From positions 1 through 64,000 of the forward strand of contig NZ_QXFI01000006.1 of assembly GCF_003584135.1 (NCBI RefSeq): a stretch of 64,000 nucleotides of DNA. The letters are read 5' to 3'. The position numbers were made by a program, and so were the translations under genes. This document shows positions 8,704 through 17,262 of the stretch, piece after piece (position 1 is the stretch's first letter; the number at the start of each line of letters is the position of its first letter). The notes under the pieces were generated by a model. That model made no database searches, was not told where the DNA came from, and was given only the letters and a program-made list of their open reading frames with translations. This stretch comes from Flagellimonas pelagia (GTDB lineage: Bacteria > Bacteroidota > Bacteroidia > Flavobacteriales > Flavobacteriaceae).

Positions 8704-9108
8704 TCAAAAATCACCAATAGACCGACTTTGTGAAAATTGCTTTTTTTGAAAGTTGCTCGGCATGGATCCTGTCTTTTTTTTGAAGAGGGTACTAAAAGAA
8801 CTGGGACTTTCAAACCCGACCAAATAGCACGTCTCTGAAATCGATATTCCCTTTTTTAGATAGAATTTTGATTTTTCTATTCTTTTATCAATCAGAAATT
8901 GTATTGGAGTTTGCCCATAGTACTGCTTAAAGAGCCTCAGAAGATGGTATTTTGAAGTGAACCCAACATAGGCCAAAGTATCCAGATTAAGTTCTTGGTC
9001 GAAGTGGTTCTCAATATAGTTTCGGGTCTTGAGTACCTTCTGTATTTGCCCTGTATTGGAGTAACAAACGTCCTTGATTCTATGTATTTCGCGTTGGTAA
9101 AATGTCAT
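8704..9108 (-). CDS. AraC family regulator, DNA-binding domain only
   Basis: A 134-residue protein consisting mainly of the AraC double helix-turn-helix domain (residues about 25-125; ELNLDTLAYVGFTSKYHLLRLFK and ISETCYLVGFESPSSFSTLFKKKTG). There is no effector-binding domain, so it is shorter than classical AraC proteins (about 280 residues). The downstream VOC gene is the most likely co-transcribed partner and perhaps target. Confidence 0.85.
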   Translation of the reverse strand: MTFYQREIHRIKDVCYSNTGQIQKVLKTRNYIENHFDQELNLDTLAYVGFTSKYHLLRLFKQYYGQTPIQFLIDKRIEKSKFYLKKGISISETCYLVGFESPSSFSTLFKKKTGSMPSNFQKKQFSQSRSIGDF

Positions 9109-9227
9109 TTGACCATGTTGGTTTTAGTATCGTAAACAGTTTGGCCATGTTTCTAAATATGGGAAAATGGTAGGGGAGTCTGAATTAATATAAATTTTTA
9201 AATTATTTAGAAAAGATAATTATTCAT

Positions 9228-9683
9228 TCAATTTTTTTCAAGTTTGATTAATATTTTTCCTAGTACAGAATCTTTTCGCTGAAGAATGTACTTATCTAGT
9301 TCTAGAAAAAGAGAATCTTGTAACAATCTGTAATTACCTTTGAAGGTTGCCAATCCATATTCTAATTCAATCTTTTTACTTTTTTTATCAAGTTTCCAAT
9401 TTCCAATATATGTACTGTTTTGAAAACTGTTCATGTATGTACCATCATTATTGAATTGGTAATAGTCATCGCTATCTACATCTTTTATTTCGTTGCCTCT
9501 TTCACTTTCAATTGATAGAGTTTTCCATTTTCCAATCAATTGTTTTTCATCCGAATTGCAAGAAATTAGCAGAAAGTAAATCGATAAGGGAATTAAAGCT
9601 TTAGAGTAAATTCGGATTTGGACCAATGCCCTAAGATATTTACAAATAGCCAAATAAAGTCGCATCATATACTCAATATACAT
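9228..9683 (-). CDS. Putative lipocalin-like lipoprotein
   Basis: An open frame of 151 residues. The mature part begins at a lipobox-like LLISC (Cys42) and has the short beta-rich layout of lipocalin-like proteins (QLIGKWKTLSI, YYQFNNDGTYMNSF, YIGNWKLDKKSKKIELEY). The 41 residues before the Cys are long for a lipoprotein signal, so the real start may lie further in, at a non-ATG codon; the start given is the longest option. Lower GC than its neighbours. Function unknown. Confidence 0.6.
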   Translation of the reverse strand: MYIEYMMRLYLAICKYLRALVQIRIYSKALIPLSIYFLLISCNSDEKQLIGKWKTLSIESERGNEIKDVDSDDYYQFNNDGTYMNSFQNSTYIGNWKLDKKSKKIELEYGLATFKGNYRLLQDSLFLELDKYILQRKDSVLGKILIKLEKN

Positions 9684-9822
9684 ACAATCGGACCAATGTT
9701 ATTCATTAACACAGGAAAAGTATGATCATTAACAATTTAAATCGGTTTTGAGTCAACAATTACATGAATCGCGCTAAAGCGATGATAGTTAAACTTCTAA
9801 TTTTATTCCTATAAAACACTAA

Positions 9823-10002
<180 letters not shown>

Positions 10003-10075
10003 TATAGAAGCTAGATCGAAATTATAGTTATCTGCCGAAGGGCAATGATCTAAGGGAGGATAACACCTTACCACA

Positions 10076-10108
10076 AAAAGCAGCTACAAACAAATTGTAG
10101 CTGCTTTT
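10076..10108. terminator. Bidirectional rho-independent terminator
   Basis: A perfect 14-bp stem (AAAAGCAGCTACAA / TTGTAGCTGCTTTT) with a 5-base loop and A/T tracts on both sides. It sits between the small membrane protein gene and the convergent DUF5916 gene and can serve both. Confidence 0.85.
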
Positions 10109-10111
10109 CAT

Positions 10112-12310
10112 TTATATGTTCAACCAATACGTGAACTTTAAATTGATGGATCGGTTGCGCGGCATAAAGGAGTTCACAAAATAATTGTCATTGTACACCA
10201 AGAAGAGGTCCGAAAGTGGGGCAAACCGCCACTGCAACCTCGAATTGAATCCTAAATTATCCATTTGGTTGCTGTATTGGATCAGGGTGGACCAAAACAC
10301 GGATTTATTGAAGGTGATGTTTATTTTGGGACTCACCAACCAAAGATCTTCACTCTCATAGGGTTCTGGTAGTTTGATGCTGTTATAGTTCAGACCAAGG
10401 GAAATAAAAACTGTGGGCTGCAGGCGAAGGCTCAAGTCGCCTTCCATCACAAAGCGGGTACCGTTATAAAAGTCCCCATAGCCCGGTTCCAAAGAATAGG
10501 AGAACACCCTACGCCGATCACTTTGGAATTCTACCTCATAACTGGTATAGTGATAACCAATATCGGCAGGAAGTTCAATACCACCGTCAGTGCCTGTGGG
10601 GTCAAAGGTGTCTGTCAAATACGTATATCGGTTAAACAACCGTATGGCCACTTCTTCCTGACTTTTGAACTTGGCCTGCCACCCGGTATAAAAAAAGTAA
10701 TCGGTGTTCTTATAATCCAAGGTGGGGCGCCAAATCATGGAAGGTCTGAACAGAAAACCATGGGTATTCAGTTTTCCCTTGCTGGGCCAAAAATTGACTT
10801 CCACATAAGGTTTGGCCACCACAATATCTTCCCTTGGGATATAGCCGAGATCTGAACGGAAATCGTTGCCAACAAAATTTCCCCTTACCCCAAAATTAAG
10901 GAAACGGCTATTGTACTGAAGGTTCACACCGCCGGATGCATCCCGATCTCCCATGTCATGGGCAAAGGATTTATGATAGTAAAACTTTCCGGTCCAGGTA
11001 TTGTTGGCGGAGGCCAAATTGTAATCGAGGCCCACCACACGGTTGTACCGATCTTCTTCTTCCAAAAAATCATAATCTGCAAACGTTTGGCGGTTCACGA
11101 AGATAAAGCTGAGGTTGGATCGGGAGAACATTTTTTTCTGTAGGGCAAAAACGGTATTGTTGTTACTGGGGATGTGGTTCGCCTCATCTTTTTCTGTTTG
11201 GATGTTCAAAAGGCCCAAACGCCAATCCTCAGTAAGTTTTCCGCTCAACCGAATGCCCCCCACAATACCATTTTCAATGGTTTCGTCCTCTAGATTTTGG
11301 GCAATCCCTATCCTTCTTGAGAAAAAGGGATTGGAATCATCTTCACTCCCGAAGGAACCAAAAAGGTCGCTGTTGTCGATAAAGAACTGGCGTTTTTCGG
11401 GCAGGGAAACCTCAAATCGGGTCAGATTGGTCACCAAATTGTCCACTTCCACATTCGAAAAGTCGGGGTTAACGGTGATATCCAGATTCATTCCGTTCCC
11501 GATGGACACTTTTGCATCGCCTCCAAAGTCGAGTTTACTCAGTTTTTCATCATATTCATAATCTTTGCCCACAATGCCATTCACATAAGGAATGAGCGCC
11601 ATGGGGGTTCTGGATTTCCCCAGTGGTTTCTCAAAGACCATGTCCCCCATAAAGGCCAAGCTATAAATCAACTGGTTCTGTGGAATTTTCGTCCAGGTGC
11701 TGGTCTCGTTGGTTTGCATATCGAACCGGTAACTGTTGAACCGCCACTTGGTCTCCCCTTGTTTAAATTTAAAAGAGGTCAGGGGAATGGCAATCTCGCA
11801 GATATAGTAGCCATCGTACAATTTGGTTTCGCCCTTCCATTTTACATCCCATGAGGTGGTAAAATTGCTTGGCCCTGCACCTCCGTTGGAAATCAATGCC
11901 TCCCTTCTGACGCCATAGGGGTTCATGCCGAATAGAAAAGCATTGGTGCCATCGTTAAAAGTGTCAAAAAGCAGACTGATATTATCGTTTCCTCCGGCAC
12001 GATAATCCCGTTGCAGGGAAGGTATCACATAATCATTTCCTTCGGTAGCCAGTTTTATACCTATGTATAATGTAGTATTGTTATACAACATTTTAATGTC
12101 GGTCTGCTGGGCAGCCAATGTAGTATCCGAAGGAAAGTATTGATGGAAGCTATCGGCACTTTCCGCAATTTCCCAGATGGGTTCGTCCAAAATACCGTCA
12201 ACGTCAATGATCTCGTCAATGTGTTTGACCGTAAAGGTCTTATTGTTCAATTGGGCAACTAATGCAATGGGAAATAGGATTGTAGCAATTACAATTCGTA
12301 GTTTTGGCAT
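10112..12310 (-). CDS. DUF5916 protein with N-terminal CBM9-like domain
   Basis: A 732-residue secreted protein with a signal peptide ending near residue 20 (ALVAQ). Residues about 25-220 match the carbohydrate-binding family 9-like fold (VDGILDEPIWEIAESADSF, LYIGIKL, the aromatic YDGYYICEIAIPLTSF). The rest matches DUF5916, which in this region reads NPDFSNVEVD and FFIDNSDLF and ends in amphipathic strands with a C-terminal TYWLNI, suggestive of an outer-membrane barrel. Role unknown; family members are found with sugar or peptide degradation genes but this one is alone. Confidence 0.88.
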   Translation of the reverse strand: MPKLRIVIATILFPIALVAQLNNKTFTVKHIDEIIDVDGILDEPIWEIAESADSFHQYFPSDTTLAAQQTDIKMLYNNTTLYIGIKLATEGNDYVIPSLQRDYRAGGNDNISLLFDTFNDGTNAFLFGMNPYGVRREALISNGGAGPSNFTTSWDVKWKGETKLYDGYYICEIAIPLTSFKFKQGETKWRFNSYRFDMQTNETSTWTKIPQNQLIYSLAFMGDMVFEKPLGKSRTPMALIPYVNGIVGKDYEYDEKLSKLDFGGDAKVSIGNGMNLDITVNPDFSNVEVDNLVTNLTRFEVSLPEKRQFFIDNSDLFGSFGSEDDSNPFFSRRIGIAQNLEDETIENGIVGGIRLSGKLTEDWRLGLLNIQTEKDEANHIPSNNNTVFALQKKMFSRSNLSFIFVNRQTFADYDFLEEEDRYNRVVGLDYNLASANNTWTGKFYYHKSFAHDMGDRDASGGVNLQYNSRFLNFGVRGNFVGNDFRSDLGYIPREDIVVAKPYVEVNFWPSKGKLNTHGFLFRPSMIWRPTLDYKNTDYFFYTGWQAKFKSQEEVAIRLFNRYTYLTDTFDPTGTDGGIELPADIGYHYTSYEVEFQSDRRRVFSYSLEPGYGDFYNGTRFVMEGDLSLRLQPTVFISLGLNYNSIKLPEPYESEDLWLVSPKINITFNKSVFWSTLIQYSNQMDNLGFNSRLQWRFAPLSDLFLVYNDNYFVNSFMPRNRSINLKFTYWLNI

Positions 12311-12448
12311 TTGTCTAGTTTAGTCGGTTTTTCAAATGTAAGGGTATAGTTAAAATATTCCCAAAAAATTAATGGGGCATTGTCCATTGGGAAAAGATTC
12401 GGAAAATTGATGATAGCTAATTCGTTTCATTGCCAATATTCATCCACT

Positions 12449-13219
12449 ATGAAAAAAAATGTTGTATTGTTCCTTTTAGTTCCCATTTTTATGTTCGGAA
12501 ACACCTTTTGGAGCAAAACAGGGCACCGTGTTACCGGACAGATTGCCCAAAACCATTTGACCGGTAAGGCTAAAAGAGCGCTGAACGATTTGTTGGACGG
12601 TCACAGTTTGGCCTTTGTTTCCACCTACGCGGATGATATCAAGGCAGATCGTGCCTATTCCAAATATTCACCTTGGCACTATGTAAACTATCCCTTGGGT
12701 ATGCATTACGTGGATTCCGAGAAGAGTGAATATGGGGATATCATCACGGCCATTGAGGAATGCAAGACAAAAATTAAGGATAAAAATACGCCCAGGGAAG
12801 AGCGTGTTTTTTACCTGAAGATGTTGATTCACTTCATAGGTGATCTCCATCAGCCGATGCATGCAAGTAGGGCAGAGGATAAGGGAGGTAATGATATTCA
12901 GGTGCAATGGTTTGGCCAAGGCAGCAACTTGCACAAGGTTTGGGACCAGAACCTCATTGAATCCTATGGAATGACCTATACCGAATTGGCCCACGAATTG
13001 AACAAGGTCTCAAAGAAAGAGGTGAAAAAAATGCAGGAAGGCACTATTTACGATTGGGTCGATGAATCCCATACCATCTGTGGTGAGCTGTACGACTCTG
13101 TTAAGGTAGGCGAAAAGCTAGGGTATCAGTATGCCTATAACTATAATGACCTCCTGTTCGAACAACTTCAAAAAGGAGGTCTAAGATTGGCAAAGGTCTT
13201 GAACGACCTGTTCGATTGA
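12449..13219 (+). CDS. S1/P1 family nuclease
   Basis: A 256-residue zinc-dependent nuclease cleaving single-stranded DNA and RNA. The ATG at 12449 gives a proper signal peptide; the frame is open 69 bases further upstream but that would bury it. Cleavage before Trp21 would give the free N-terminal Trp that binds zinc in P1, with His26 five residues later as in P1 nuclease. Further ligand motifs are the YADD region, SPWHYVNYP, HFIGDLHQPMHA and NLHKVWDQNLIE. The protein is probably periplasmic or extracellular and scavenges nucleotides or phosphate. Confidence 0.93.
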   Translation: MKKNVVLFLLVPIFMFGNTFWSKTGHRVTGQIAQNHLTGKAKRALNDLLDGHSLAFVSTYADDIKADRAYSKYSPWHYVNYPLGMHYVDSEKSEYGDIITAIEECKTKIKDKNTPREERVFYLKMLIHFIGDLHQPMHASRAEDKGGNDIQVQWFGQGSNLHKVWDQNLIESYGMTYTELAHELNKVSKKEVKKMQEGTIYDWVDESHTICGELYDSVKVGEKLGYQYAYNYNDLLFEQLQKGGLRLAKVLNDLFD

Positions 13220-13226
13220 CCTTGGT

Positions 13227-14105
13227 TTATTGAAGGACCGTTTTTAACTGGTTCCTATACTCCGATGGGTTTTGCCCTGTAAATGCCTTGAACGATTTGT
13301 TGAAGTGCGAGAAATTGTTGAAACCACTGTCATAACACACTTGGGTTATGCTGATGGGCTGTTCGGCCAATAATTTGGAGGCATGCACCAATCGGTATTC
13401 GTTCACGAATTGGGTAAACGTCTTGTTGGTGATCTTTTTAAAATATCTACAGAATGATGGGACCGTCATGCTCACCATATCCGATATTTCCTCCAAACTG
13501 ATATCTTCCTTGAAATTTGCCTTTACGTGGTTAAAGACAATATTGATCCGGTCATTGTCCTTTACCTCTGTTTCCAAAGAGAAGCCTTCGGCGTTCAGCA
13601 CGTTCATCTCATCAGAGGTGGCCAATTGGTTCAATATATTAAGGATGGAAAGCAATCTTTGAAAATCGGTCTGGTATTCCAAGATCTCCATTTTCTCTCC
13701 TACCTTCATTTTGGTCTTTCCATAAAAGGCAATACCGCCCTTGGCCACTTCAAAAAGCTTTTGGATGTTCTTCATTTCGGGAATATTGAAAAAATCACTA
13801 CCAAGAAAATCCGCTTTCATCTGTATCAAGGTCTCACTTTTGTTTCCCGTGAGCTTATCCGTAAAACCACAGTGGGGCAGGTTGGATCCAATAAGGATCA
13901 AATCCCCGTTTCTATAATAGGATACGTGGCTGCCTATCTGTCTTTTTCCCGAGCCTCCATTCACATATACCAGTTCCAGTTCCGGATGGTAATGCCAGCC
14001 ATTGTTTTTGTTCTCATTGCTTTCGTTGAACTTTTGAAAAGTGAACGAGTGACCAAAACTGGGGGCTATAGCTTCAAATGCAGGTTTTTGAATCATAAGT
14101 TCCAA
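13227..14105 (-). CDS. AraC family transcriptional regulator with cupin sensor domain
   Basis: A 292-residue regulator. Residues about 20-110 form a cupin-like arm (WHYHPELELVYVNGG, GDLILIGSNLPHC), and residues about 190-285 hold the double helix-turn-helix (ISLEEISDMVSMTVPSFCRYFKK; ITQVCYDSGFNNFSHFNKSFKAFTG, PSEYR). Such proteins usually sense a sugar or small metabolite. It ends 7 bases from the convergent nuclease gene. The 204-base divergent region to the secreted protein at 14310 holds a TGTTAAATTAACA palindrome that may be its operator. Confidence 0.9.
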   Translation of the reverse strand: MELMIQKPAFEAIAPSFGHSFTFQKFNESNENKNNGWHYHPELELVYVNGGSGKRQIGSHVSYYRNGDLILIGSNLPHCGFTDKLTGNKSETLIQMKADFLGSDFFNIPEMKNIQKLFEVAKGGIAFYGKTKMKVGEKMEILEYQTDFQRLLSILNILNQLATSDEMNVLNAEGFSLETEVKDNDRINIVFNHVKANFKEDISLEEISDMVSMTVPSFCRYFKKITNKTFTQFVNEYRLVHASKLLAEQPISITQVCYDSGFNNFSHFNKSFKAFTGQNPSEYRNQLKTVLQ

Positions 14106-14176
14106 TTTTTTATTTGGTAATGTAAAGTTAGGACGGTGTCCCCAACCAACATATCTGCAAAATTACCACAAATGTG

Positions 14177-14189
14177 TGTTAAATTAACA
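14177..14189. promoter_or_regulatory. Palindromic operator candidate TGTTAAATTAACA
   Basis: A perfect 13-base odd palindrome in the divergent region between the AraC gene and the small secreted protein gene, with related TTAAC and GTGTTAA elements at 14189-14220. Placement and symmetry suggest a binding site, perhaps for the AraC regulator itself. Not verified. Confidence 0.35.
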
Positions 14190-14273
14190 TTAACGTCCAA
14201 TTAACATACCCATCGTGTTAAAATTGCATATAAACTGGAAAAGATGGTGGTATTCCTGTCCTTAATTGCGCCA

Positions 14274-14281
14274 TACATTTG
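14274..14281 (+). promoter_or_regulatory. -7 box upstream of small secreted protein
   Basis: TACATTTG matches the Bacteroidetes TAnnTTTG -7 element, 28 bases before the ATG at 14310. No clear TTTG is seen at -33. Confidence 0.4.
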
Positions 14282-14309
14282 TCTTGTAATCTAAAAAAAG
14301 CGAAATGTT

Positions 14310-14690
14310 ATGAAATCAGTAGTAAAAAACCTAACAGTAGCAGCGGCCCTTTTGGTTAGTGCCATCGGGTTGGCAAATGGAACCGCAGTTGATTTTGGTA
14401 AAAAAGTGACTGCTAAATACGAAGTTGAAAAGAACTTGGTGAAAGTAAACCTTGACCCTGTATTTGTAAAGAAAGGACAAAAGATCATGATGAACCTTTT
14501 GAACATCTCTCAAGGAAAAGTACTTCTAAAAGTTTACGATTCCCAAAACAGACTTGTTTTTGACGAGGCCATCGAAGGGGATATCGTGGTTGAAAAAGCT
14601 TTCAACTTTGAAAAAGCTTATCAAGATAAATATACCGTAGTTGTAGTGGACAAATTTGGCACTTACAAAGAAACTATGGTAGTAAGATAG
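14310..14690 (+). CDS. Small secreted protein of unknown function
   Basis: A 126-residue protein with a signal peptide ending near Ala22/Gly24 (SAIGLANG). The mature part is beta-rich and lysine-rich (KVLLKVYDSQNRLVFDEAIEG, KYTVVVVDKFGTY), resembling the small Ig-like beta sandwiches seen in flavobacterial secreted proteins and in T9SS type A C-terminal domains. It is a single-gene unit with its own -7 box and strong terminator, which suggests high expression. No function can be assigned. Confidence 0.75.
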   Translation: MKSVVKNLTVAAALLVSAIGLANGTAVDFGKKVTAKYEVEKNLVKVNLDPVFVKKGQKIMMNLLNISQGKVLLKVYDSQNRLVFDEAIEGDIVVEKAFNFEKAYQDKYTVVVVDKFGTYKETMVVR

Positions 14691-14717
14691 TTTGTTTAGT
14701 TAATTTTTATGTGCATT

Positions 14718-14742
14718 GGGGGCCGCGAGGCCCCCTTTTTTT
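14718..14742 (+). terminator. Rho-independent terminator
   Basis: A GC-only stem GGGGGCC / GGCCCCC with a GCGA tetraloop followed by seven T. It lies 27 bases after the small secreted protein gene. The T-run borders the MOSC gene stop at 14741. Confidence 0.9.
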
Positions 14743-15373
14743 ATGCCCATTTTTTTAAGCTTTCCCTTTTGTTTGGTGGTAGTGCATCATTGCTAATGGC
14801 CCATTGTAACAATTCTTGGTCTTTTTCCCTGTTGAACAATAAACCATAAAACTGTTGAATGGTCAACGGGTTGGGGGATTCCTCCACCAGTTCCATAGAA
14901 TCTCCGACACTGACTTCGCCTCGTTCCATTACCCGAACGTAGGTACCCGGAAATCCATGATCAATGAATTCTTTTAAAATATTCTGATTGCCAAACCGGA
15001 TGCCCAATTTAAAGCAAGGCTCTCGTGGCTGGGTGATCTGCACCAAGGCCGAACCCAACTTGTAAATGTTGCCGATCTTCAATTGGGATTCGTCCAAACC
15101 TTCCACGGTAAGGTTTTCCCCAAACATGCCCCAATCCCATGGCAAGTCGGGATATTTCTTTTGCCAAAAAGGGTATTGTTCCTTTGAAAAGAGATAACAG
15201 GCCTTGAAGTGACCACCGTGCACCTTTCTGTTGGCAATGGTATCGTCGCGAACAGCTTCCGAATCCAAGAAAATGGGTCCGGGGACAGGGTATTTGAAGA
15301 TTCCCGTGGTCGTTTTTTCGTTGTTCCACATGATTTCCGTGGATTGGCCTAAGTTGGTGGAGATGACTTTCAT
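14741..15373 (-). CDS. MOSC domain-containing protein
   Basis: A 210-residue protein of the MOSC (molybdenum cofactor sulfurase C-terminal) family, YiiM-like. Typical features are HGGHFKACYLFSKEQYPFW, MFGENLTVEG, the loop with the conserved cysteine QPREPCFKLGIRFG, and GVSVGD-like GEVSVGDSMEL. The start MKVISTNLGQS at 15373 is preferred over an in-frame ATG at 15418, because the extra 15 residues would be read through the neighbouring gene's terminator hairpin. YiiM-like members reduce N-hydroxylated compounds; the substrate here is not known. Confidence 0.9.
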   Translation of the reverse strand: MKVISTNLGQSTEIMWNNEKTTTGIFKYPVPGPIFLDSEAVRDDTIANRKVHGGHFKACYLFSKEQYPFWQKKYPDLPWDWGMFGENLTVEGLDESQLKIGNIYKLGSALVQITQPREPCFKLGIRFGNQNILKEFIDHGFPGTYVRVMERGEVSVGDSMELVEESPNPLTIQQFYGLLFNREKDQELLQWAISNDALPPNKRESLKKWA

Positions 15374-15384
15374 ACTGCCAAGAT

Positions 15385-15412
15385 AAAAAAACCACCGCGT
15401 TGGGCGGTGGTT
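15385..15412 (-). terminator. Rho-independent terminator for the DUF6249-type gene
   Basis: Stem AACCACCGC (15390-15398) / GCGGTGGTT (15404-15412), with a T-tract on the minus strand (A-run at 15385-15390). It lies 24 bases after the gene at 15436-15789 and upstream of the MOSC start. Confidence 0.8.
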
Positions 15413-15435
15413 CTTCATGCTGTTTTTTGGGTATT

Positions 15436-15789
15436 TTAATCTTCCTTTTCCAAGCGTTTGGTCATGGTAAAACCTACCAAAAGACCAACACCTGCCAAGG
15501 TAAAGATGGTTCCAGGGTAGGCCACCCCTTCTTCCACACCAAAGGAGTAGACCAGAATAGAGCCGACAAAAATGGCCACCCCGATACCGATAAGTAGAAG
15601 AGCAATGTTAAGGATGACAATTTTCCAAAAAGGAGCGGCTCCTTCTCTACGCCCCTTTACAAAGATGCTGGCTTCGGCACCTTTCTCGATCAAGGCCAAC
15701 CTTTCTTTGTTACGTGTTGAAAAATAAAGGTAGGCGATGGCAAAAATGACCCCAAAAATTACTGGTAAAATGATTACTTCAGATCCCAT
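15436..15789 (-). CDS. DUF6249-type small membrane protein
   Basis: A 117-residue protein with an N-terminal membrane segment (VIILPVIFGVIFAIAYLYF), a short charged cytoplasmic segment (RNKERLALIEKGAE) and two further membrane segments (about 55-80 and 90-108). The layout and the ERLALIEKG motif match DUF6249-type proteins. In Bacteroidetes such genes commonly lie beside an ECF sigma factor, as here, where the sigma gene at 15924 is divergent. Probably related to that regulatory unit; exact role unknown. Confidence 0.75.
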   Translation of the reverse strand: MGSEVIILPVIFGVIFAIAYLYFSTRNKERLALIEKGAEASIFVKGRREGAAPFWKIVILNIALLLIGIGVAIFVGSILVYSFGVEEGVAYPGTIFTLAGVGLLVGFTMTKRLEKED

Positions 15790-15901
15790 GACAATTCGTT
15801 TTTATGATTATTTATATTTTTTGTTCATAGCCTATGACGACGCTTTTTTGATCCAGGTTACATAATTTTATAAAAAAATGAAAAGGGTGTAACCTAAAAG
15901 G

Positions 15902-15909
15902 TACATTTG
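15902..15909 (+). promoter_or_regulatory. -7 box upstream of ECF sigma gene
   Basis: TACATTTG matches TAnnTTTG and lies 14 bases before the sigma factor ATG at 15924. No TTTG is seen at -33, so an alternative sigma or an activator may be involved. Confidence 0.4.
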
Positions 15910-15923
15910 GCGTCCAATGTACA

Positions 15924-16502
15924 ATGCTGACCAACAAGGAAAAAGAACTGATCGAGGAAATTCGCCGTGGCAATGCCAGGGCCTTCACCGATTTGGTGGA
16001 AAGGTACAAGGATTTGGTGTTTACCCTGTCCTTGAGGTTATTGGGCAATAGGGAAGAGGCCGAGGAGGTTTCGCAGGATGCCTTTATAAAAATATATAAA
16101 TCATTGGCTACCTTTAAGGGGGATTCCAAAGTATCGACCTGGATCTATAGGATTGCGTACAACACGGCCTTGGACCGGATCAAAAAGAATAAAAGGGCCC
16201 ATGACCATGTTGAAATTGACCAAGTGAGGAAAATGGGCTTGGCCGATATGGACGATGCCCTGGATAAAATGGTTCAGGAAGAAAAAAGGCAATTGATCGA
16301 CCAATGTTTGGCCAAATTGCCGACCGAGGATGCAGGAATCATTACCTTGTTCTATTTTGAAGAAAAAAACCTTTTGGAAATGGAGAAAATTTTGAACGTC
16401 TCCGCCAATACGATAAAAGTGAAGTTGTTCAGGGCTAGAAAAAAACTGGCCGGTATCATGGAAACCAGTTTAGAACGTGAAATACTTGAAAGCAATGGAT
16501 AA
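15924..16502 (+). CDS. ECF-type RNA polymerase sigma factor
   Basis: A 192-residue sigma-70 family member with only regions 2 and 4. Region 2 spans about residues 20-90 (LVERYKDLVFTLSLRLLGN, EAEEVSQDAFIKIYKSLATF, STWIYRIAYNTALD); region 4 spans about 125-180 (CLAKLPTEDAGIITLFYFEEKN, SANTIKVKLFRARKKLA). It directs transcription of an envelope-stress-type regulon in most related cases. The next gene starts inside its last codons (8-base overlap), the usual place for its control partner. Confidence 0.93.
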   Translation: MLTNKEKELIEEIRRGNARAFTDLVERYKDLVFTLSLRLLGNREEAEEVSQDAFIKIYKSLATFKGDSKVSTWIYRIAYNTALDRIKKNKRAHDHVEIDQVRKMGLADMDDALDKMVQEEKRQLIDQCLAKLPTEDAGIITLFYFEEKNLLEMEKILNVSANTIKVKLFRARKKLAGIMETSLEREILESNG

Positions 16503-16911
16503 GCACGAAGAAAAAAAATTGGAGGAGTTTGTGGACCGCATCATGGCCGATGCCCCATTGGAATCCCCATCGGTGGATTTTACCAAAAATCTGATGCAGA
16601 AGATTGAGGTGCAATCCCATCAAGAGGCCTTTCAATATAAACCCATTATGTCCAGATCCGTTTTGGTGGGACTATTTGTGGCTTTCTCGGTTTTGATGGG
16701 CTATGTCATCTCTCAATATGGTTTGGGCGATGGAACCGGCTGGTTCGATAAGATAACCTGGGAGCCCAATTTTAAACCGCTTTGGGGTTGGTTGGAAAAC
16801 TATACTTCTTCCAAAGTATGGGTATATGCGGTACTGCTATTCGGATTCCTATTTTTTGTACAGGTACCTTGGCTCAAAAAGCACATGGATCGGACAGCTT
16901 TGTTAAAGTGA
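16495..16911 (+). CDS. Small membrane protein coupled to ECF sigma factor (possible anti-sigma)
   Basis: A 138-residue protein. The first 55 residues are charged and cytoplasmic-like (HEEKKLEEFVDRIMADAP, SVDFTKNLMQKI), followed by two membrane segments (about 60-82 and 108-128). The ATG at 16495 overlaps the sigma stop by 8 bases; a GTG at 16477 in the same frame is less likely. Position and topology suggest an anti-sigma factor, but no zinc-binding HxxxCxxC motif is present, so this is inference. It overlaps the convergent DoxX gene by 9 bases. Confidence 0.7.
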   Translation: MDKHEEKKLEEFVDRIMADAPLESPSVDFTKNLMQKIEVQSHQEAFQYKPIMSRSVLVGLFVAFSVLMGYVISQYGLGDGTGWFDKITWEPNFKPLWGWLENYTSSKVWVYAVLLFGFLFFVQVPWLKKHMDRTALLK

Positions 16912-17259
16912 GGCGTAGGAATAGGCCCAATACATCAATACAAATTGAAGGGGAATCCTGAGGACCAACACCCATTTGGGCAGTCCCATGGCGGCTTTTT
17001 TATTTGATAGCATATAAAAATGAACAGGAAGAAAGGCAGCAAGCATTAAAAGGATGCCAAAACTTGACAACCTTCGAGTGGCATCAAAACATAAGGCAAT
17101 GCCCAAAACAATTTCTGCCACCCCACTTAGGTAGACCAAAAATTTAGAGTAGGGAAGGTAATCGGGTATGATTCGGTGATACATTTTCGGTCTTACAAAA
17201 TGCATAAGGCCTGCAAGTACATATAAGCCGGCCATTACGTAGAGGTGCCATGGAGCCAT
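16903..17259 (-). CDS. DoxX-like small membrane protein
   Basis: A 118-residue protein with four membrane segments. The first two segments carry the DoxX-type LYVLAGLMHFVRPKMYHRIIPDYLP and GVAEIVLGIAL features. DoxX-like proteins are linked to quinone-dependent redox reactions and detoxification, but no partner is evident here. It starts 3 bases after the membrane protein at 17263-18600 ends, so both are probably co-transcribed. Confidence 0.8.
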   Translation of the reverse strand: MAPWHLYVMAGLYVLAGLMHFVRPKMYHRIIPDYLPYSKFLVYLSGVAEIVLGIALCFDATRRLSSFGILLMLAAFLPVHFYMLSNKKAAMGLPKWVLVLRIPLQFVLMYWAYSYASL

Positions 17260-17262
17260 ACA

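Noticed and set aside
15373-15418. Longer MOSC protein starting at 15418
   Set aside because: The added residues would be encoded by the terminator hairpin of the neighbouring gene, and the family start fits the ATG at 15373.
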